Origin: Mesorhizobium plurifarium
GTDB lineage: Bacteria; Pseudomonadota; Alphaproteobacteria; Rhizobiales; Rhizobiaceae
Direction of reading: 5' to 3'
Length of the DNA stretch: 64,000 bases
NCBI GenBank assembly: GCA_000824785.1
Contig: CCNB01000011.1
Coordinates: forward strand, 13,278-77,277
The position numbers were made by a program, and so were the translations under genes. The notes under the pieces are model-generated. The model had not been told where the DNA came from. It saw only the letters and a program-made list of their open reading frames with translations, and searched no databases. This document shows, in pieces, positions 55,830 through 64,000 of this stretch. The number at the start of each line of letters is the position of its first letter. Position 1 is the first letter of the stretch.

Positions 55830-57140
55830 TTAGATATACTGCCCTCCAGTGGATGTAGACCCAGCAACGGTGCCGGGGAAATAGCTCGCGCCGCCGCCAC
55901 CTGTGTTGATCACTGCGTTGGTCGCGACGATGTAACGGGCTCCCGTGATGGTAAACACGCCAAGGCTGAAGGTCAGACTGCCGCTGTTGACGAGGCCGCC
56001 AAGAGATCCATCCACGAACCGGCTGACCGTGAATGAGGCGGTGACAGTAACCGTGGTCGAGAAGCACTCGATGACGGCGCCGGCTTGCGTCGACCATGCT
56101 GCGAATGTCGGGCCGCCGCTAAGTGTCAAGGTCGTCGCGTTCATGATCACGCGGGCGCCGCTACCGGCCGAGATATGTTGCGCGCCGGCTGTTGCGCCGA
56201 AGTCGATCCTCCTGAGCGTTATAGTCGTGCGCCCGGTCGCGTTAAGGCAAATACCGCTTGTCGTCGTCTGCATCTTGACGCCGTCAATGCTCCATGGGCC
56301 AGCGTCGGACGCTGTAAAGCAGTTGCTGGACGTAACGCTGATGACGACATTGGCCGGCGTCGTCGTGTTGCCGACGATGGAAAATGTACCCGACCCAAAC
56401 ATCTGCCTGAGTGTCACCGCGCCCGTATAGGTCGCATCCGCGATGTTGATGGTCACATTGTAGATCGAGCAGTCCAAGGCGGCTGCGGTATCGACAGCCT
56501 TCTGAACGGTGAGGAAGGCGCCCCCGCCGGTGTTGGCTAGGCCATTGTTGCTATCCGACCCATCCGAGCGAACAAAATAGGAGCGGTTGCCGGTCAGGAC
56601 TTCACGAGCGGCGCCCCATGCGGGATCCGACCCGTTGCTTCTCAGGACCGTGTTGGCCGCTCCGATGGCCAGCCGCTGCGCGCCAGCAGCGTCGCGGTAC
56701 AAGAGATCGCCGCGACTCGTTAAAACCGTCACGCCCGGCCCGGTGGAGCCCGCAGGGCCAGTCGGACCCGTCGCACCGGTCGCGCCGACGCCGGTAGGTC
56801 CGGTCGCGCCGACAGGACCGGTAGGCCCGGTCGCTCCGGTGACGCCGACGCCAGTCGGGCCGGAAGGTCCGGTCGGGCCGGAAGGTCCGGTCGGACCCGT
56901 GGGGCCTGTTGCGCCCTGCCCCGTGATCAGCGCCCGCGTTGCGTCCGAAAGACTGTCAGGAGTGACCTTGCCGTTCGGTAGCGCGCCGTCGGCGCGCCGG
57001 ACGTCCTCCAGGGCGTCGATCGTGTCGCCAATGCTGTCAGCGATGTTGGCCAGGTCATTGTCCAGTGCGGCGCCACTCTCGGCCCAATCCTGCCGAACCT
57101 TGTAGCTGTATTGGATGACGGGTTTCTCGGGATTCGGCAT
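55830..57140 (-). CDS. Collagen-repeat beta-helix protein, tail-fibre-like
   Basis: A 436-residue protein. Residues 1-70 are helical, 73-135 are collagen-like Gly-X-Y repeats rich in GPTGPTG and GATGPTG, and the rest is beta-rich with right-handed-helix character ([20 protein letters not shown], then Thr/Ser/Gly-rich strands). No signal peptide. This plan is usual for phage or tailocin side fibres. It may be a remnant, as no tail-assembly gene is adjacent. Confidence 0.7.
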   Translation of the reverse strand: MPNPEKPVIQYSYKVRQDWAESGAALDNDLANIADSIGDTIDALEDVRRADGALPNGKVTPDSLSDATRALITGQGATGPTGPTGPSGPTGPSGPTGVGVTGATGPTGPVGATGPTGVGATGATGPTGPAGSTGPGVTVLTSRGDLLYRDAAGAQRLAIGAANTVLRSNGSDPAWGAAREVLTGNRSYFVRSDGSDSNNGLANTGGGAFLTVQKAVDTAAALDCSIYNVTINIADATYTGAVTLRQMFGSGTFSIVGNTTTPANVVISVTSSNCFTASDAGPWSIDGVKMQTTTSGICLNATGRTTITLRRIDFGATAGAQHISAGSGARVIMNATTLTLSGGPTFAAWSTQAGAVIECFSTTVTVTASFTVSRFVDGSLGGLVNSGSLTFSLGVFTITGARYIVATNAVINTGGGGASYFPGTVAGSTSTGGQYI

Positions 57141-57353
57141 CTTGCATCACTTGCAACGGCACTTTCCCGACCGCGCCGGCGTGGCGCCTGCTCAACAGAT
57201 GAGATCGACAGAGGGAAAGTGGTTGATCTTTGCCCCGATAGCCGGGGCGGTGATGCAGCTGCCCGAGTTCTGCGGTTTTTCCGGCAATGTGATTGTAGTC
57301 GAAGAACACCGATTTGGCGAACAATTCCTAACGTTCGGCGGTTGACCGACAGG

Positions 57354-57366
57354 TATCATGGTGATA
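57354..57366. promoter_or_regulatory. TATCA-N3-TGATA operator-like repeat
   Basis: TATCATGGTGATA is a 5-base inverted repeat around TGG. A second TATCATGGTGAT lies at 57647-57658, overlapping the start codon of the DUF4258 gene. They could bind the XRE antitoxin of that pair. Confidence 0.45.
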
Positions 57367-57434
57367 CATTCATTCTCGCTTATCATTTCGATCCAGCCTA
57401 GGAGCTATCTGCTCCCGGAAAGGAGGTGGTAAGC

Positions 57435-57548
57435 GTGACGAAGAAGACGGTAACGATTGGCCGCAGCGCCATAACTGGTCGCTTCACGACGGTCACGACA
57501 GCTGTTCGGAAGCCGAACACGCACGTCGTGACGCACATCAAAAAGTGA
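57435..57548 (+). CDS. 37-residue GRSAITGRF-type small protein
   Basis: A 37-residue basic protein: TKKTVTIGRSAITGRF followed by TTVTTAVRKPNTHVVTHIKK. AAGGAGG precedes the GTG start at 57435 and a perfect terminator follows 10 bases after the stop, so it is an independent gene. Very short proteins with a (S/G)RSAITGRF(V) motif and a KxNPxTxVxExI-like end are widespread in proteobacterial islands, but their role is not known to me. Confidence 0.65.
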   Translation: MTKKTVTIGRSAITGRFTTVTTAVRKPNTHVVTHIKK

Positions 57549-57557
57549 ATAAAAAAG

Positions 57558-57585
57558 GGCGCTCATCCTCCCGAGCGCCCTTTTC
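57558..57585 (+). terminator. Rho-independent terminator
   Basis: GGGCGCTC (57558-57565) and GAGCGCCC (57574-57581) form a perfect 8-base stem with an 8-base loop, then TTTT; an A run lies on the other side, so it could work both ways. Confidence 0.88.
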
Positions 57586-57643
57586 ATTGAAGCAGAATTT
57601 TTTACCAAATGACCAAATTTTAACGAGACAGGCACTTTTCAAA

Positions 57644-58063
57644 ATGTATCATGGTGATGTACCAAATGCGAAACAAAACGGGCAGAGGGGCGTTGTGGTT
57701 CGCGGTTGCGACTGGCCGAAGGGGCAAGCAACTGAGGAGATTCGCGCGATTGCGCGGTCCGATAGCCTCACGATTTCGTACAAGCGACATGCGATTGAAC
57801 GAATTGCCGAACGAAACATCATCATGGGAGATGTGCTCTACGTTCTCAAGACGGGCTTTGTTCATATGGAGCCAATGGAGACCACGAGGGCGGCATACAA
57901 GAAATACGCGATGGAAGGGTTGTGTCCCAACGGGGGCAATCGGACGCTTCGGGTGATTGTAGTCCCCGAGAAGGCGGCCGTCTTCCTCAAGATAGTAAGT
58001 GTTATGTGGGTCGACGAAGTCTCGACCCGAGCGGGTACGTTGAATGGAGAAGACGATGAATAG
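57644..58063 (+). CDS. DUF4258 protein, probable toxin of a toxin-antitoxin pair
   Basis: A 139-residue protein with the DUF4258 core: LTISYKRHAIERIAERNIIM near residue 47, DVLYVLKTGFVHMEPMETTR, and RVIVVPEKAAVFLKIVSVMW. DUF4258 is related to RelE/BrnT-like toxin folds. The next gene is an XRE/MqsA-like protein overlapping by 8 bases, the toxin-first order seen in higBA and mqsRA. No ribosome site precedes the ATG at 57644, which lies inside an operator-like repeat. Confidence 0.7.
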   Translation: MYHGDVPNAKQNGQRGVVVRGCDWPKGQATEEIRAIARSDSLTISYKRHAIERIAERNIIMGDVLYVLKTGFVHMEPMETTRAAYKKYAMEGLCPNGGNRTLRVIVVPEKAAVFLKIVSVMWVDEVSTRAGTLNGEDDE

Positions 58064-58508
58064 CCACCACTACACCGAATGCGGTCTCAAGAACGTTTTC
58101 ATCAACGGTCTTGATTTCGTCGTCGACGATGAGGGTGACGAGGTCATCACCATCCCGGCAGTGAACGAACTCCATCGCGTGATTGCGTTGGGTATCGTGT
58201 CGCACGAGCATGGAATTAGCCCTGATGAGCTGCGGTTCTTGCGAACCGAAATGGGTTACACCCAGGCCGAGCTTGCTGCACTGGTGCATCACGACAAGCA
58301 GTCCGTTGGGCGTTGGGAGCGCGGTGAATTCATTATCGATGGCTCGGCCGAGACGATCATCAGGCGTCTCGCAATCGAAAAGCTTAACCTGGCGTCGGAA
58401 GCTGGCATGGATGAACTTTCTCGGCGGAGCGTTCCGACCGTGAAGCCTCAGCCGATCGAGATTCAGCACAGTAACGACGACGGGTACCGGCTCCTCGCGG
58501 CGGCGTGA
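58056..58508 (+). CDS. MqsA/XRE-like antitoxin
   Basis: A 150-residue protein. The N-terminal part includes GLDFVVDDEGDEVITIPAVN; the HTH domain spans about residues 63-105 with LRFLRTEMGYTQAELAALVH and DKQSVGRWERGEF. The architecture fits MqsA-type antitoxins, though the N-terminal zinc cysteines are absent. It overlaps the DUF4258 gene by 8 bases and is its likely antidote and autorepressor. Confidence 0.75.
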   Translation: MNSHHYTECGLKNVFINGLDFVVDDEGDEVITIPAVNELHRVIALGIVSHEHGISPDELRFLRTEMGYTQAELAALVHHDKQSVGRWERGEFIIDGSAETIIRRLAIEKLNLASEAGMDELSRRSVPTVKPQPIEIQHSNDDGYRLLAAA

Positions 58509-58564
58509 CCGTAACAGCCTAGCGTTGGCCCGCGTGGCGTATGCCGGGCGGGCCAATTCCCAGC

Positions 58565-58798
58565 TCAATGCCCGTAGAGCGTGCCGCCGGCCTCCGCCAC
58601 CGAACGCCCCAAAGCGTCGCCCACACCAATCCCGGCCCCGCGGTTGTTCGCGTTGCGGATGAGTTCGACCGACTGCGGATCGATGAACATGTCGGCGAGC
58701 GCCCGCAGATTGCTGCGCAGGGCCGCGCGCTTGACCGCATCGCCGGCCCTGGTGACCGATGCACTCTGGGTTTGGACTAGGTCGGCGCCCGTCCGCAT
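58565..58798 (-). CDS. Hypothetical protein, possible C-terminal remnant
   Basis: A 77-residue protein (GDAVKRAALRSNLRALADMF, DPQSVELIRNANNRGAGIGV) whose look is that of the C-terminal end of a larger phage structural or peptidase-type protein. It follows the giant RTX gene by 35 bases on the same strand. No intact domain is recognised. Confidence 0.4.
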   Translation of the reverse strand: MRTGADLVQTQSASVTRAGDAVKRAALRSNLRALADMFIDPQSVELIRNANNRGAGIGVGDALGRSVAEAGGTLYGH

Positions 58799-58833
58799 TA
58801 TGCCGTTGGCTTACCGCCAACGGCATAATTGTT

Positions 58834-61800
58834 CTAAGCGGCCATCCAGGTGTGCTGCATGGCCGCTGCGATGGTGCCAGTCTGGGCTGGATCTCCAAGC
58901 CGCGGATCGTTGGGTTGTATCCCTGATCCCGTGGGCGAAGTCGCCGGATCAAAACCCGCCATCGCGGCGACCAAGGTCGCCACATCCGACTGGTTCAGCA
59001 CCTTGCCATCGCCAGACTTGATTGTCTCGACGACATTCCCCGGCCCGGCGAACCAGTTGCTGACCGTCACCTTGTCAGTGGTGCCCAGCACCGAGATAAC
59101 GAGATTATTGCCCTGCTGAGCGAACCAGAGCTCGTTCGCATCGATGCCGGTGCCGAAGTCCAGTTCGTCGTTGTCGGTGAAGGAACCGGATTCGACGATC
59201 GTATCCGACCCGTCCCCTGCCCTGAAACGATACTGGTCATTGCCGGCGCCGCCGATCAGCGTGTCGTTGCCCGCGCCACCGACCAAGATGTCATTGCCGC
59301 CATCACCATTCAACGTTTCGTTGCCGGTGAGGCCGAAGATAATGTCGGCCTGCGTACTGCCGACGATCGTTCCACCTGCCGTGCGTGCGACAAAAAAGTT
59401 GAGCGGACCCAAACCGTCGAATTGAAGGTTTTCGACGCGTCCAGCCGCCAAGGCCTGCTGAGAGATTGACACACCGTCCCCTCCCGGGCCGCCGGCAATG
59501 TTGATCGACAAATCCTCGCCCTGCACTCCGGTCCAAGACAACAAGAGGTCGTCGATTTTGATCCCGCCTTGCAGAACTAGTGTCGAGCTTCCGCTGCCTG
59601 TCGCTTTGAGCAAACTGTTGCTCGCTGCCTGCCAGTAGTAGCCCCCGACCCAGGTGTTGACGATACCACCTGCCTGTACGCCAATTGCACTGGCCGCCGC
59701 GATGTCCGAGGCCAATGTTGTGACGGGCCAATTGTAGTCTTGTATACTGTCGCTCCCATCGCCGCGGCGGAACACATACTGATCGTTGCCGCCCATCCCC
59801 CACAAAATGTCATTTCCTTTGCCGCCCACCAAACGGTCATTTCCGACTCCGGCATTCATGACGTCATTGCCGTCGCCGCCATATAGGATGTCGTCGCCGG
59901 CACCAGCATCGAACCACTCGTTGCCTGCCAGGCCAAACAAGATATCGGCATTCGCGGTGCCGGAGACGGTCGCTCCAGCGCTGGTTGCAACCGCAAAACT
60001 GGTTGGGGCCATACCATCAACCGCTAGCTTCTCGATGCGGCCCGGCGCGGTCTTATACTCGGAAATCGTTACGCCGTCGCCCGCTCCGCCGGTGTAGATC
60101 GTCAAATCCTCACCGTTTCTGGTCCAAGCGAACGACAGATTGTCGAGCGTTATTCCACCCTGAAGGGTCAACGTCGAGGTGCCGCTACCAGAAGCCTTCA
60201 AGAGGCTATTGCTTGCCGTTTGCCAATAATAGCCGCCGATCCATGTGTTAACGGTGCCGCTGGCGTTCACCCCAAGTGCGTTCGCAGCGGCGATGTCGGC
60301 GGCAGCCGTGGTGACAGGCCACGTATAGTCCGTCAGGTAATCGCTTCCATCACCGGGTCGGAATACGTATTCATTGCTTCCGTCCATTCCTTGGATGTTG
60401 TCGTTGCCCTTCCCGCCGACCAGCTTGTCATTTCCGTCGAACGCCTGCAGCACGTCGTTACCGGCGCCGCCATAAAGGATGTCGTCGCCTCCGTCGCTGC
60501 TCAGCCAGTCATTGCCAGCCAGGCCAAACATGATGTCGTTGCCAGTTCCACCATAGAGAATTGCCCCGGATGCAGGGGCCACGAAGAAACTCATTGCGGC
60601 CATGCCGTCGAGTTGAAGTTTCTCAATCTTGCCAGCCGCGACAGCCTGCTGGTCGATCGTGATGCTGTCACCAGCCGGTCCGCCAGCAATGCTTATGACC
60701 AGATTATCGTGACCTACGCCAGTCCAAGCAAAAGATAGATCGTCTGCGGTGATGCCGCCGGTTAGCTTCAATGTGTCGGAACCAGCGGCTCCTAACTTCA
60801 GCAGACTGTTGCTACTGGTCTGCCAGTAGTAGCCACCCACCCATGTATTCACGATGCCCGATGCGGATACCCCTAAGGCTTGAGCCGCACTGACATCTGC
60901 AGATCCGACCCAAGGGTCCAAAATGAAGTCGCCAATGCCGTCACTGCCATCGCCGCGTTGGAACACATAGATGTCATTGCCAGCTTCAGCATTCTCAGCG
61001 TCATTACCAAGACCGCCGACGAAAGTGTCGTCACCATCTCCACCCAGCAATGTGTCGTTGCCCGCGTAGCCGTACAGAGTGTCATTGCCGCCGCCGCCCA
61101 CAAGCATGTTGTCAGCGGAATTGCCACTCAGGATGTTGGCCGAGCCATTCCCCGTACCGTTAATCGCTGCCGAGCCCGTCAATGTGAGGTTTTCGACGTC
61201 GGAATCCGAAATCGAGTAGGTTACTGAACTCAGCACGGTATCGGTGCCCTGGCTAGCCGCTTCACTGATTGTGTCCGAAGCGTTGTCGACGACGAAGGTA
61301 TCGTTGCCGGCCCCGCCGCTCATCGTGTCGGCGCCAATCCCGCCATCAATAAAATCGTCGCCAGCACCACCGTTGATCGTATCGTTACCCGCCCCGCTAT
61401 TGATCTGATCATCGCCGGCGCTGCCGGTGATCGTGTCGTTGGTCGTGCCGGGGGACATGAATTCGACACCGACGCTCGACGTCGTGCCGGTGCCAGTTGT
61501 CGCATTGGCTGTTATGACCGATGTTGACTGACCATCAGCGCTGACGTCGGTAGTGACCGTCTGCGTGACTGCGCCACTGGAATTGTAGTCCGTGACGATC
61601 TTCTGGATGGAGCCATCGATCCGAGTAACCGCCACTTCCTTATGTTCGTAAGTGCCGTTGTTGTCGGCGTCCTTGAGCAGCGTCGTGGTCATCCCGTCGG
61701 CGCTCACCGTCAAGATACCCTTTCCTGTGACAGGGCCATCCCATAACCGGCGTCCTGTTATCTCCGTGACGACGGACCCATCGATCTGAACATGGGCGAC

Positions 61801-64000
61801 TGCCGTTATTTCGTAGTGGGTCACGTCTGGGTTTTCCAACCCCACCGGGCTAGTGGCAGTACCGCCGTAATCATACCAATAGTTTGTGGTCAGCCCATCG
61901 GCGCTTGTCCGGATGATGACATTGCCGGGAACCGTTGCCTGCCAGTAGATCATCCCGGGGATCAGGTGTGACACATTGACGTTTCTGTTGTGGATACCCT
62001 CGACCGTGGACCCGTCGGCCATTGTGATGATGCTATCGGTATTGTCGAAGCCGCCACCGCTGGCATCGTAGTCGACGCCGGTCCAACTGCTGCGGCCGTC
62101 ATCACTCGTATACGTCGTCGTCTTATTGTAAAAGGTGTCCGACGCGCCTGTTCCGTCCCTGGTCTTGCTTTCTGTTACGCCATCTCCCAGCTTGGCGATG
62201 TTTATCCGGCGGGTCTGGTCGATCGTTCCGTCGGCATTGAAATCCCATTGGGTATTGGTCAGAAGTCCATCGGCGCTGGTCGTAATCTTGGTCGTGCTTA
62301 GTTTGTGGTCGGCTCCGCTATAGTCGGTGATCAACGTGGTGACCGAGCCGTCGACGGCCTTGGTGGTGACTTCCGTCTGGTCGACCGTGCCGTCACCATC
62401 GGCATCCCGCGAGATCGAGATCAGGCGTCTGTCACCGCTTGTCGTAGTGACCGTGCTGTCGAGCAGCACTCCCGTGGGCGTTGACCTTTGGACTGTTTCC
62501 ACCACAGAGCCATCGGCCAGGACCCTCGTGGCGTCGAGGGTGACGCGGTCAATGCCGACAACGCCATCGATGTCTTCCTGGGTGGTGATGGTTCGACCGT
62601 CGGCGGATGTCGCGGTGATGAATTTCGACAGCTGGGAGCCATCGGCCTTGGTGTTGGTCACGGTTCTTGTCGTAGAACCATCCGCATTGACGGTCGTGAT
62701 ATCCGTCGAATCCTGGCTAAACGGATTGGCCCCAAACAGGTCCAGGCTTGTCGTCACCGACAGGCCGTTGGCGCTCGTCGTCGTCACGAAGCTGCTGGTT
62801 TGCGTGGCGCCTTCAAATTTGTTCACGGTGTGAACATTGGAAGCATCCGCGCTAAGGACCGTGACGTCCGTCTCCTTGCGGTCGTAGGTTCCGTCTCCGT
62901 TGAGGTCCCATTCCTTGGTTATGGAAAGCCCATCACCCGCAGTCGTCGTCTTGGTCTGCTCGCTAAGTGATGTCCCCTCATAGGCTTTGATTGTTTGAAC
63001 CGTCGAGCCATCGTTCGCGATGGTCGTTTCGGTGGTCCGCTTGCTGGGCAGGTCCGGGAGGTAGTCGACCGATGTCGCGCCGTAGAGCGTCGTGCTGCTG
63101 AGGCCGTTCGCACTGACTGTCGTTGTCTTGCTGGTGGAAGAAGGCGAAGTCGTATATGCGCCGGTTCCCAACGCATTGGCTGTTGTGTCGGGACCCGTCG
63201 TGGTCGCCGTTACGCTGCCATCGGCCGCCGTCACGGTCGTCGTCGTCAGATCGACGGCGCCGTCGCCGTTGTAGTCCTGAGTAAGGGTGGTGGTCAGCCG
63301 GTTTGCACTGATCGTCATGATGGTCCGGCTCTCCAAGGATCCGTCCGCTTTCTTGTAGTCGACCGTCTCCGTCGTGCTGCCGTCGGCGTTGAGCACGGTG
63401 GTGTCCACCTTGGATCGGCTGGTCGTCGCGCCGACTGCCGCCCAGGTTGTCGTCTTGACGAGACCATTGGCGCTGGTGAAAACAGTGGTCTTGTCCTTCA
63501 CCGCACCGGCGGCATCAAGATCGGTGATGGTCTCGGTCTTGCTGCCGTCGCTATTGAGCACGATCACATCGGTTGTCGACTGGTCGATGGTGCTGTTACC
63601 GTCCAGATCGGTGGCGAGGGTGCTGGAGAGCCCGTTGGCGCTGATCGTCCTGGTCGCGGAGGATGTCAGAGCGCCGGCCGCGTATGTCCGATTGACCGTC
63701 GTCGTCGAGCCGTTCGCGTTGAGAGTGGTCGAGCTGCTGTCGTCTATCGTGCCGTTGCCGTCAACGTCCCTGGTCGTGGTCACCGTATTGCCGTCGCCAC
63801 TGGTAACGGTCTGATAGAGAGCGATCTGGACGTTGCTGGCGTTCTTAACGATCCAGGTGTCGATCTTCGACCCGTCTGCGCCGAGCGTGGTGGTGGCCGT
63901 GCTGGTCCGGTCGATCGTCCCGTTGCCGTCGAGGTCCGCCTGCACTGTCGATGTCAGGCCGTTCGCACTAGCGGTGGTGATGGTCTTGCCGATCAAGGCA
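58834..64000 (-). CDS. Giant RTX calcium-binding adhesin/hemolysin-like protein (N-terminus beyond window)
   Basis: At least 1720 residues; the gene continues past base 64000. The visible first 850 residues are about 50-60-residue repeats that pair a DxDGxGTxD calcium loop with a (A/N)DGS(T/V)T(E/T)T strand and TxSA(N/D)GLxT. Then come RTX nonapeptides (GGAGNDTLxGG; residues about 860-900), a VTYSISDSDVENLTLTGSA block, and three further HCBP-type modules each ending in RTX repeats (about 60.9-60.5, 60.3-59.9 and 59.7-59.3 kb). The end lacks cysteine. A type I secretion substrate by family; no secretion genes are in view. Confidence 0.88.
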   Translation of the reverse strand, partial: ALIGKTITTASANGLTSTVQADLDGNGTIDRTSTATTTLGADGSKIDTWIVKNASNVQIALYQTVTSGDGNTVTTTRDVDGNGTIDDSSSTTLNANGSTTTVNRTYAAGALTSSATRTISANGLSSTLATDLDGNSTIDQSTTDVIVLNSDGSKTETITDLDAAGAVKDKTTVFTSANGLVKTTTWAAVGATTSRSKVDTTVLNADGSTTETVDYKKADGSLESRTIMTISANRLTTTLTQDYNGDGAVDLTTTTVTAADGSVTATTTGPDTTANALGTGAYTTSPSSTSKTTTVSANGLSSTTLYGATSVDYLPDLPSKRTTETTIANDGSTVQTIKAYEGTSLSEQTKTTTAGDGLSITKEWDLNGDGTYDRKETDVTVLSADASNVHTVNKFEGATQTSSFVTTTSANGLSVTTSLDLFGANPFSQDSTDITTVNADGSTTRTVTNTKADGSQLSKFITATSADGRTITTQEDIDGVVGIDRVTLDATRVLADGSVVETVQRSTPTGVLLDSTVTTTSGDRRLISISRDADGDGTVDQTEVTTKAVDGSVTTLITDYSGADHKLSTTKITTSADGLLTNTQWDFNADGTIDQTRRINIAKLGDGVTESKTRDGTGASDTFYNKTTTYTSDDGRSSWTGVDYDASGGGFDNTDSIITMADGSTVEGIHNRNVNVSHLIPGMIYWQATVPGNVIIRTSADGLTTNYWYDYGGTATSPVGLENPDVTHYEITAVAHVQIDGSVVTEITGRRLWDGPVTGKGILTVSADGMTTTLLKDADNNGTYEHKEVAVTRIDGSIQKIVTDYNSSGAVTQTVTTDVSADGQSTSVITANATTGTGTTSSVGVEFMSPGTTNDTITGSAGDDQINSGAGNDTINGGAGDDFIDGGIGADTMSGGAGNDTFVVDNASDTISEAASQGTDTVLSSVTYSISDSDVENLTLTGSAAINGTGNGSANILSGNSADNMLVGGGGNDTLYGYAGNDTLLGGDGDDTFVGGLGNDAENAEAGNDIYVFQRGDGSDGIGDFILDPWVGSADVSAAQALGVSASGIVNTWVGGYYWQTSSNSLLKLGAAGSDTLKLTGGITADDLSFAWTGVGHDNLVISIAGGPAGDSITIDQQAVAAGKIEKLQLDGMAAMSFFVAPASGAILYGGTGNDIMFGLAGNDWLSSDGGDDILYGGAGNDVLQAFDGNDKLVGGKGNDNIQGMDGSNEYVFRPGDGSDYLTDYTWPVTTAAADIAAANALGVNASGTVNTWIGGYYWQTASNSLLKASGSGTSTLTLQGGITLDNLSFAWTRNGEDLTIYTGGAGDGVTISEYKTAPGRIEKLAVDGMAPTSFAVATSAGATVSGTANADILFGLAGNEWFDAGAGDDILYGGDGNDVMNAGVGNDRLVGGKGNDILWGMGGNDQYVFRRGDGSDSIQDYNWPVTTLASDIAAASAIGVQAGGIVNTWVGGYYWQAASNSLLKATGSGSSTLVLQGGIKIDDLLLSWTGVQGEDLSINIAGGPGGDGVSISQQALAAGRVENLQFDGLGPLNFFVARTAGGTIVGSTQADIIFGLTGNETLNGDGGNDILVGGAGNDTLIGGAGNDQYRFRAGDGSDTIVESGSFTDNDELDFGTGIDANELWFAQQGNNLVISVLGTTDKVTVSNWFAGPGNVVETIKSGDGKVLNQSDVATLVAAMAGFDPATSPTGSGIQPNDPRLGDPAQTGTIAAAMQHTWMAA

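Noticed and set aside
56755..56925. CRISPR-like short repeats
   Set aside because: The regular short repeats are the Gly-X-Y codons of the collagen-like segment, with no spacers.
57115..57345. 76-codon plus-strand frame between the fibre and the 37-residue gene
   Set aside because: No clear ribosome site or motif, and it begins inside the tail-fibre gene; a shorter form from 57208 cannot be excluded. Otherwise I see only the TATCA-N3-TGATA motif in 57141-57434.
61450..64000. Tandem DNA repeat array
   Set aside because: The periodicity is protein-level calcium-binding repeats within an open frame, with diverged codons; not a satellite or CRISPR array.

Overview
The window looks like chromosomal DNA of a Mesorhizobium-type alphaproteobacterium (Rhizobiales), inferred from high GC, a complete PhyR-NepR-EcfG general stress response locus, HWE-type kinases, a MucR-family regulator lacking the first zinc cysteine, DUF2865 and DUF1328 genes, and several families of rhizobial intergenic palindromes. 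No rRNA, intact tRNA or CRISPR array was seen.

Layout. 0-6.5 kb: metabolic genes (aminomethyltransferase-like protein, membrane-type dipeptidase, a dioxygenase/hydrolase/acetyltransferase operon divergent from a sulfatase-like hydrolase). 6.5-16.2 kb: a general stress response cluster. EcfG, NepR and PhyR sit around divergent EcfG-type promoters (GGAAC-N16/17-CGTT), and ten such promoters in this block precede a triple PRC-barrel protein, a lipid kinase, small membrane proteins, a Crp-type regulator, an HWE kinase and a small hypothetical gene. 16.3-28.5 kb: a CHASE/HWE kinase, a xylose-type ABC transporter with a divergent ROK repressor, and the complete pstSCAB-phoU-phoB operon behind a three-unit Pho box. 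28.5-37.7 kb: a multi-PAS hybrid kinase, envelope hypotheticals, a glutathione S-transferase with a histone-H1-like tail, a VOC protein and an XRE regulator.

37.7-45.3 kb: a NarL-type two-component system, MscL, DUF2853 and YidB-like proteins, and a compact operon coding for a coiled-coil protein, an inner-membrane protein with a periplasmic OmpA domain, and a Ras-like small GTPase. A tandem TGAC-N4-GTCA operator occurs both before the two-component system and between yidB and the GTPase operon. This is the best candidate for an undescribed system: a GTPase-controlled envelope link possibly governed by the nearby kinase/regulator pair.

45.3-64 kb: a genomic island. It starts at a 3' tRNA-Glu fragment (attachment-site remnant) next to a tyrosine integrase and carries a frameshifted gene, a nuclease, a nitronate monooxygenase-like gene, an orphan lasso-leader-like peptide gene with its own terminator, a LigD-type DNA ligase, an SRAP (YedK/HMCES) operon with very small genes, a MucR-type regulator overlapping a Lar-like zinc-ribbon gene, a collagen-repeat tail-fibre-like protein, a DUF4258/XRE toxin-antitoxin-like pair, and a giant RTX calcium-binding protein running off the right edge.
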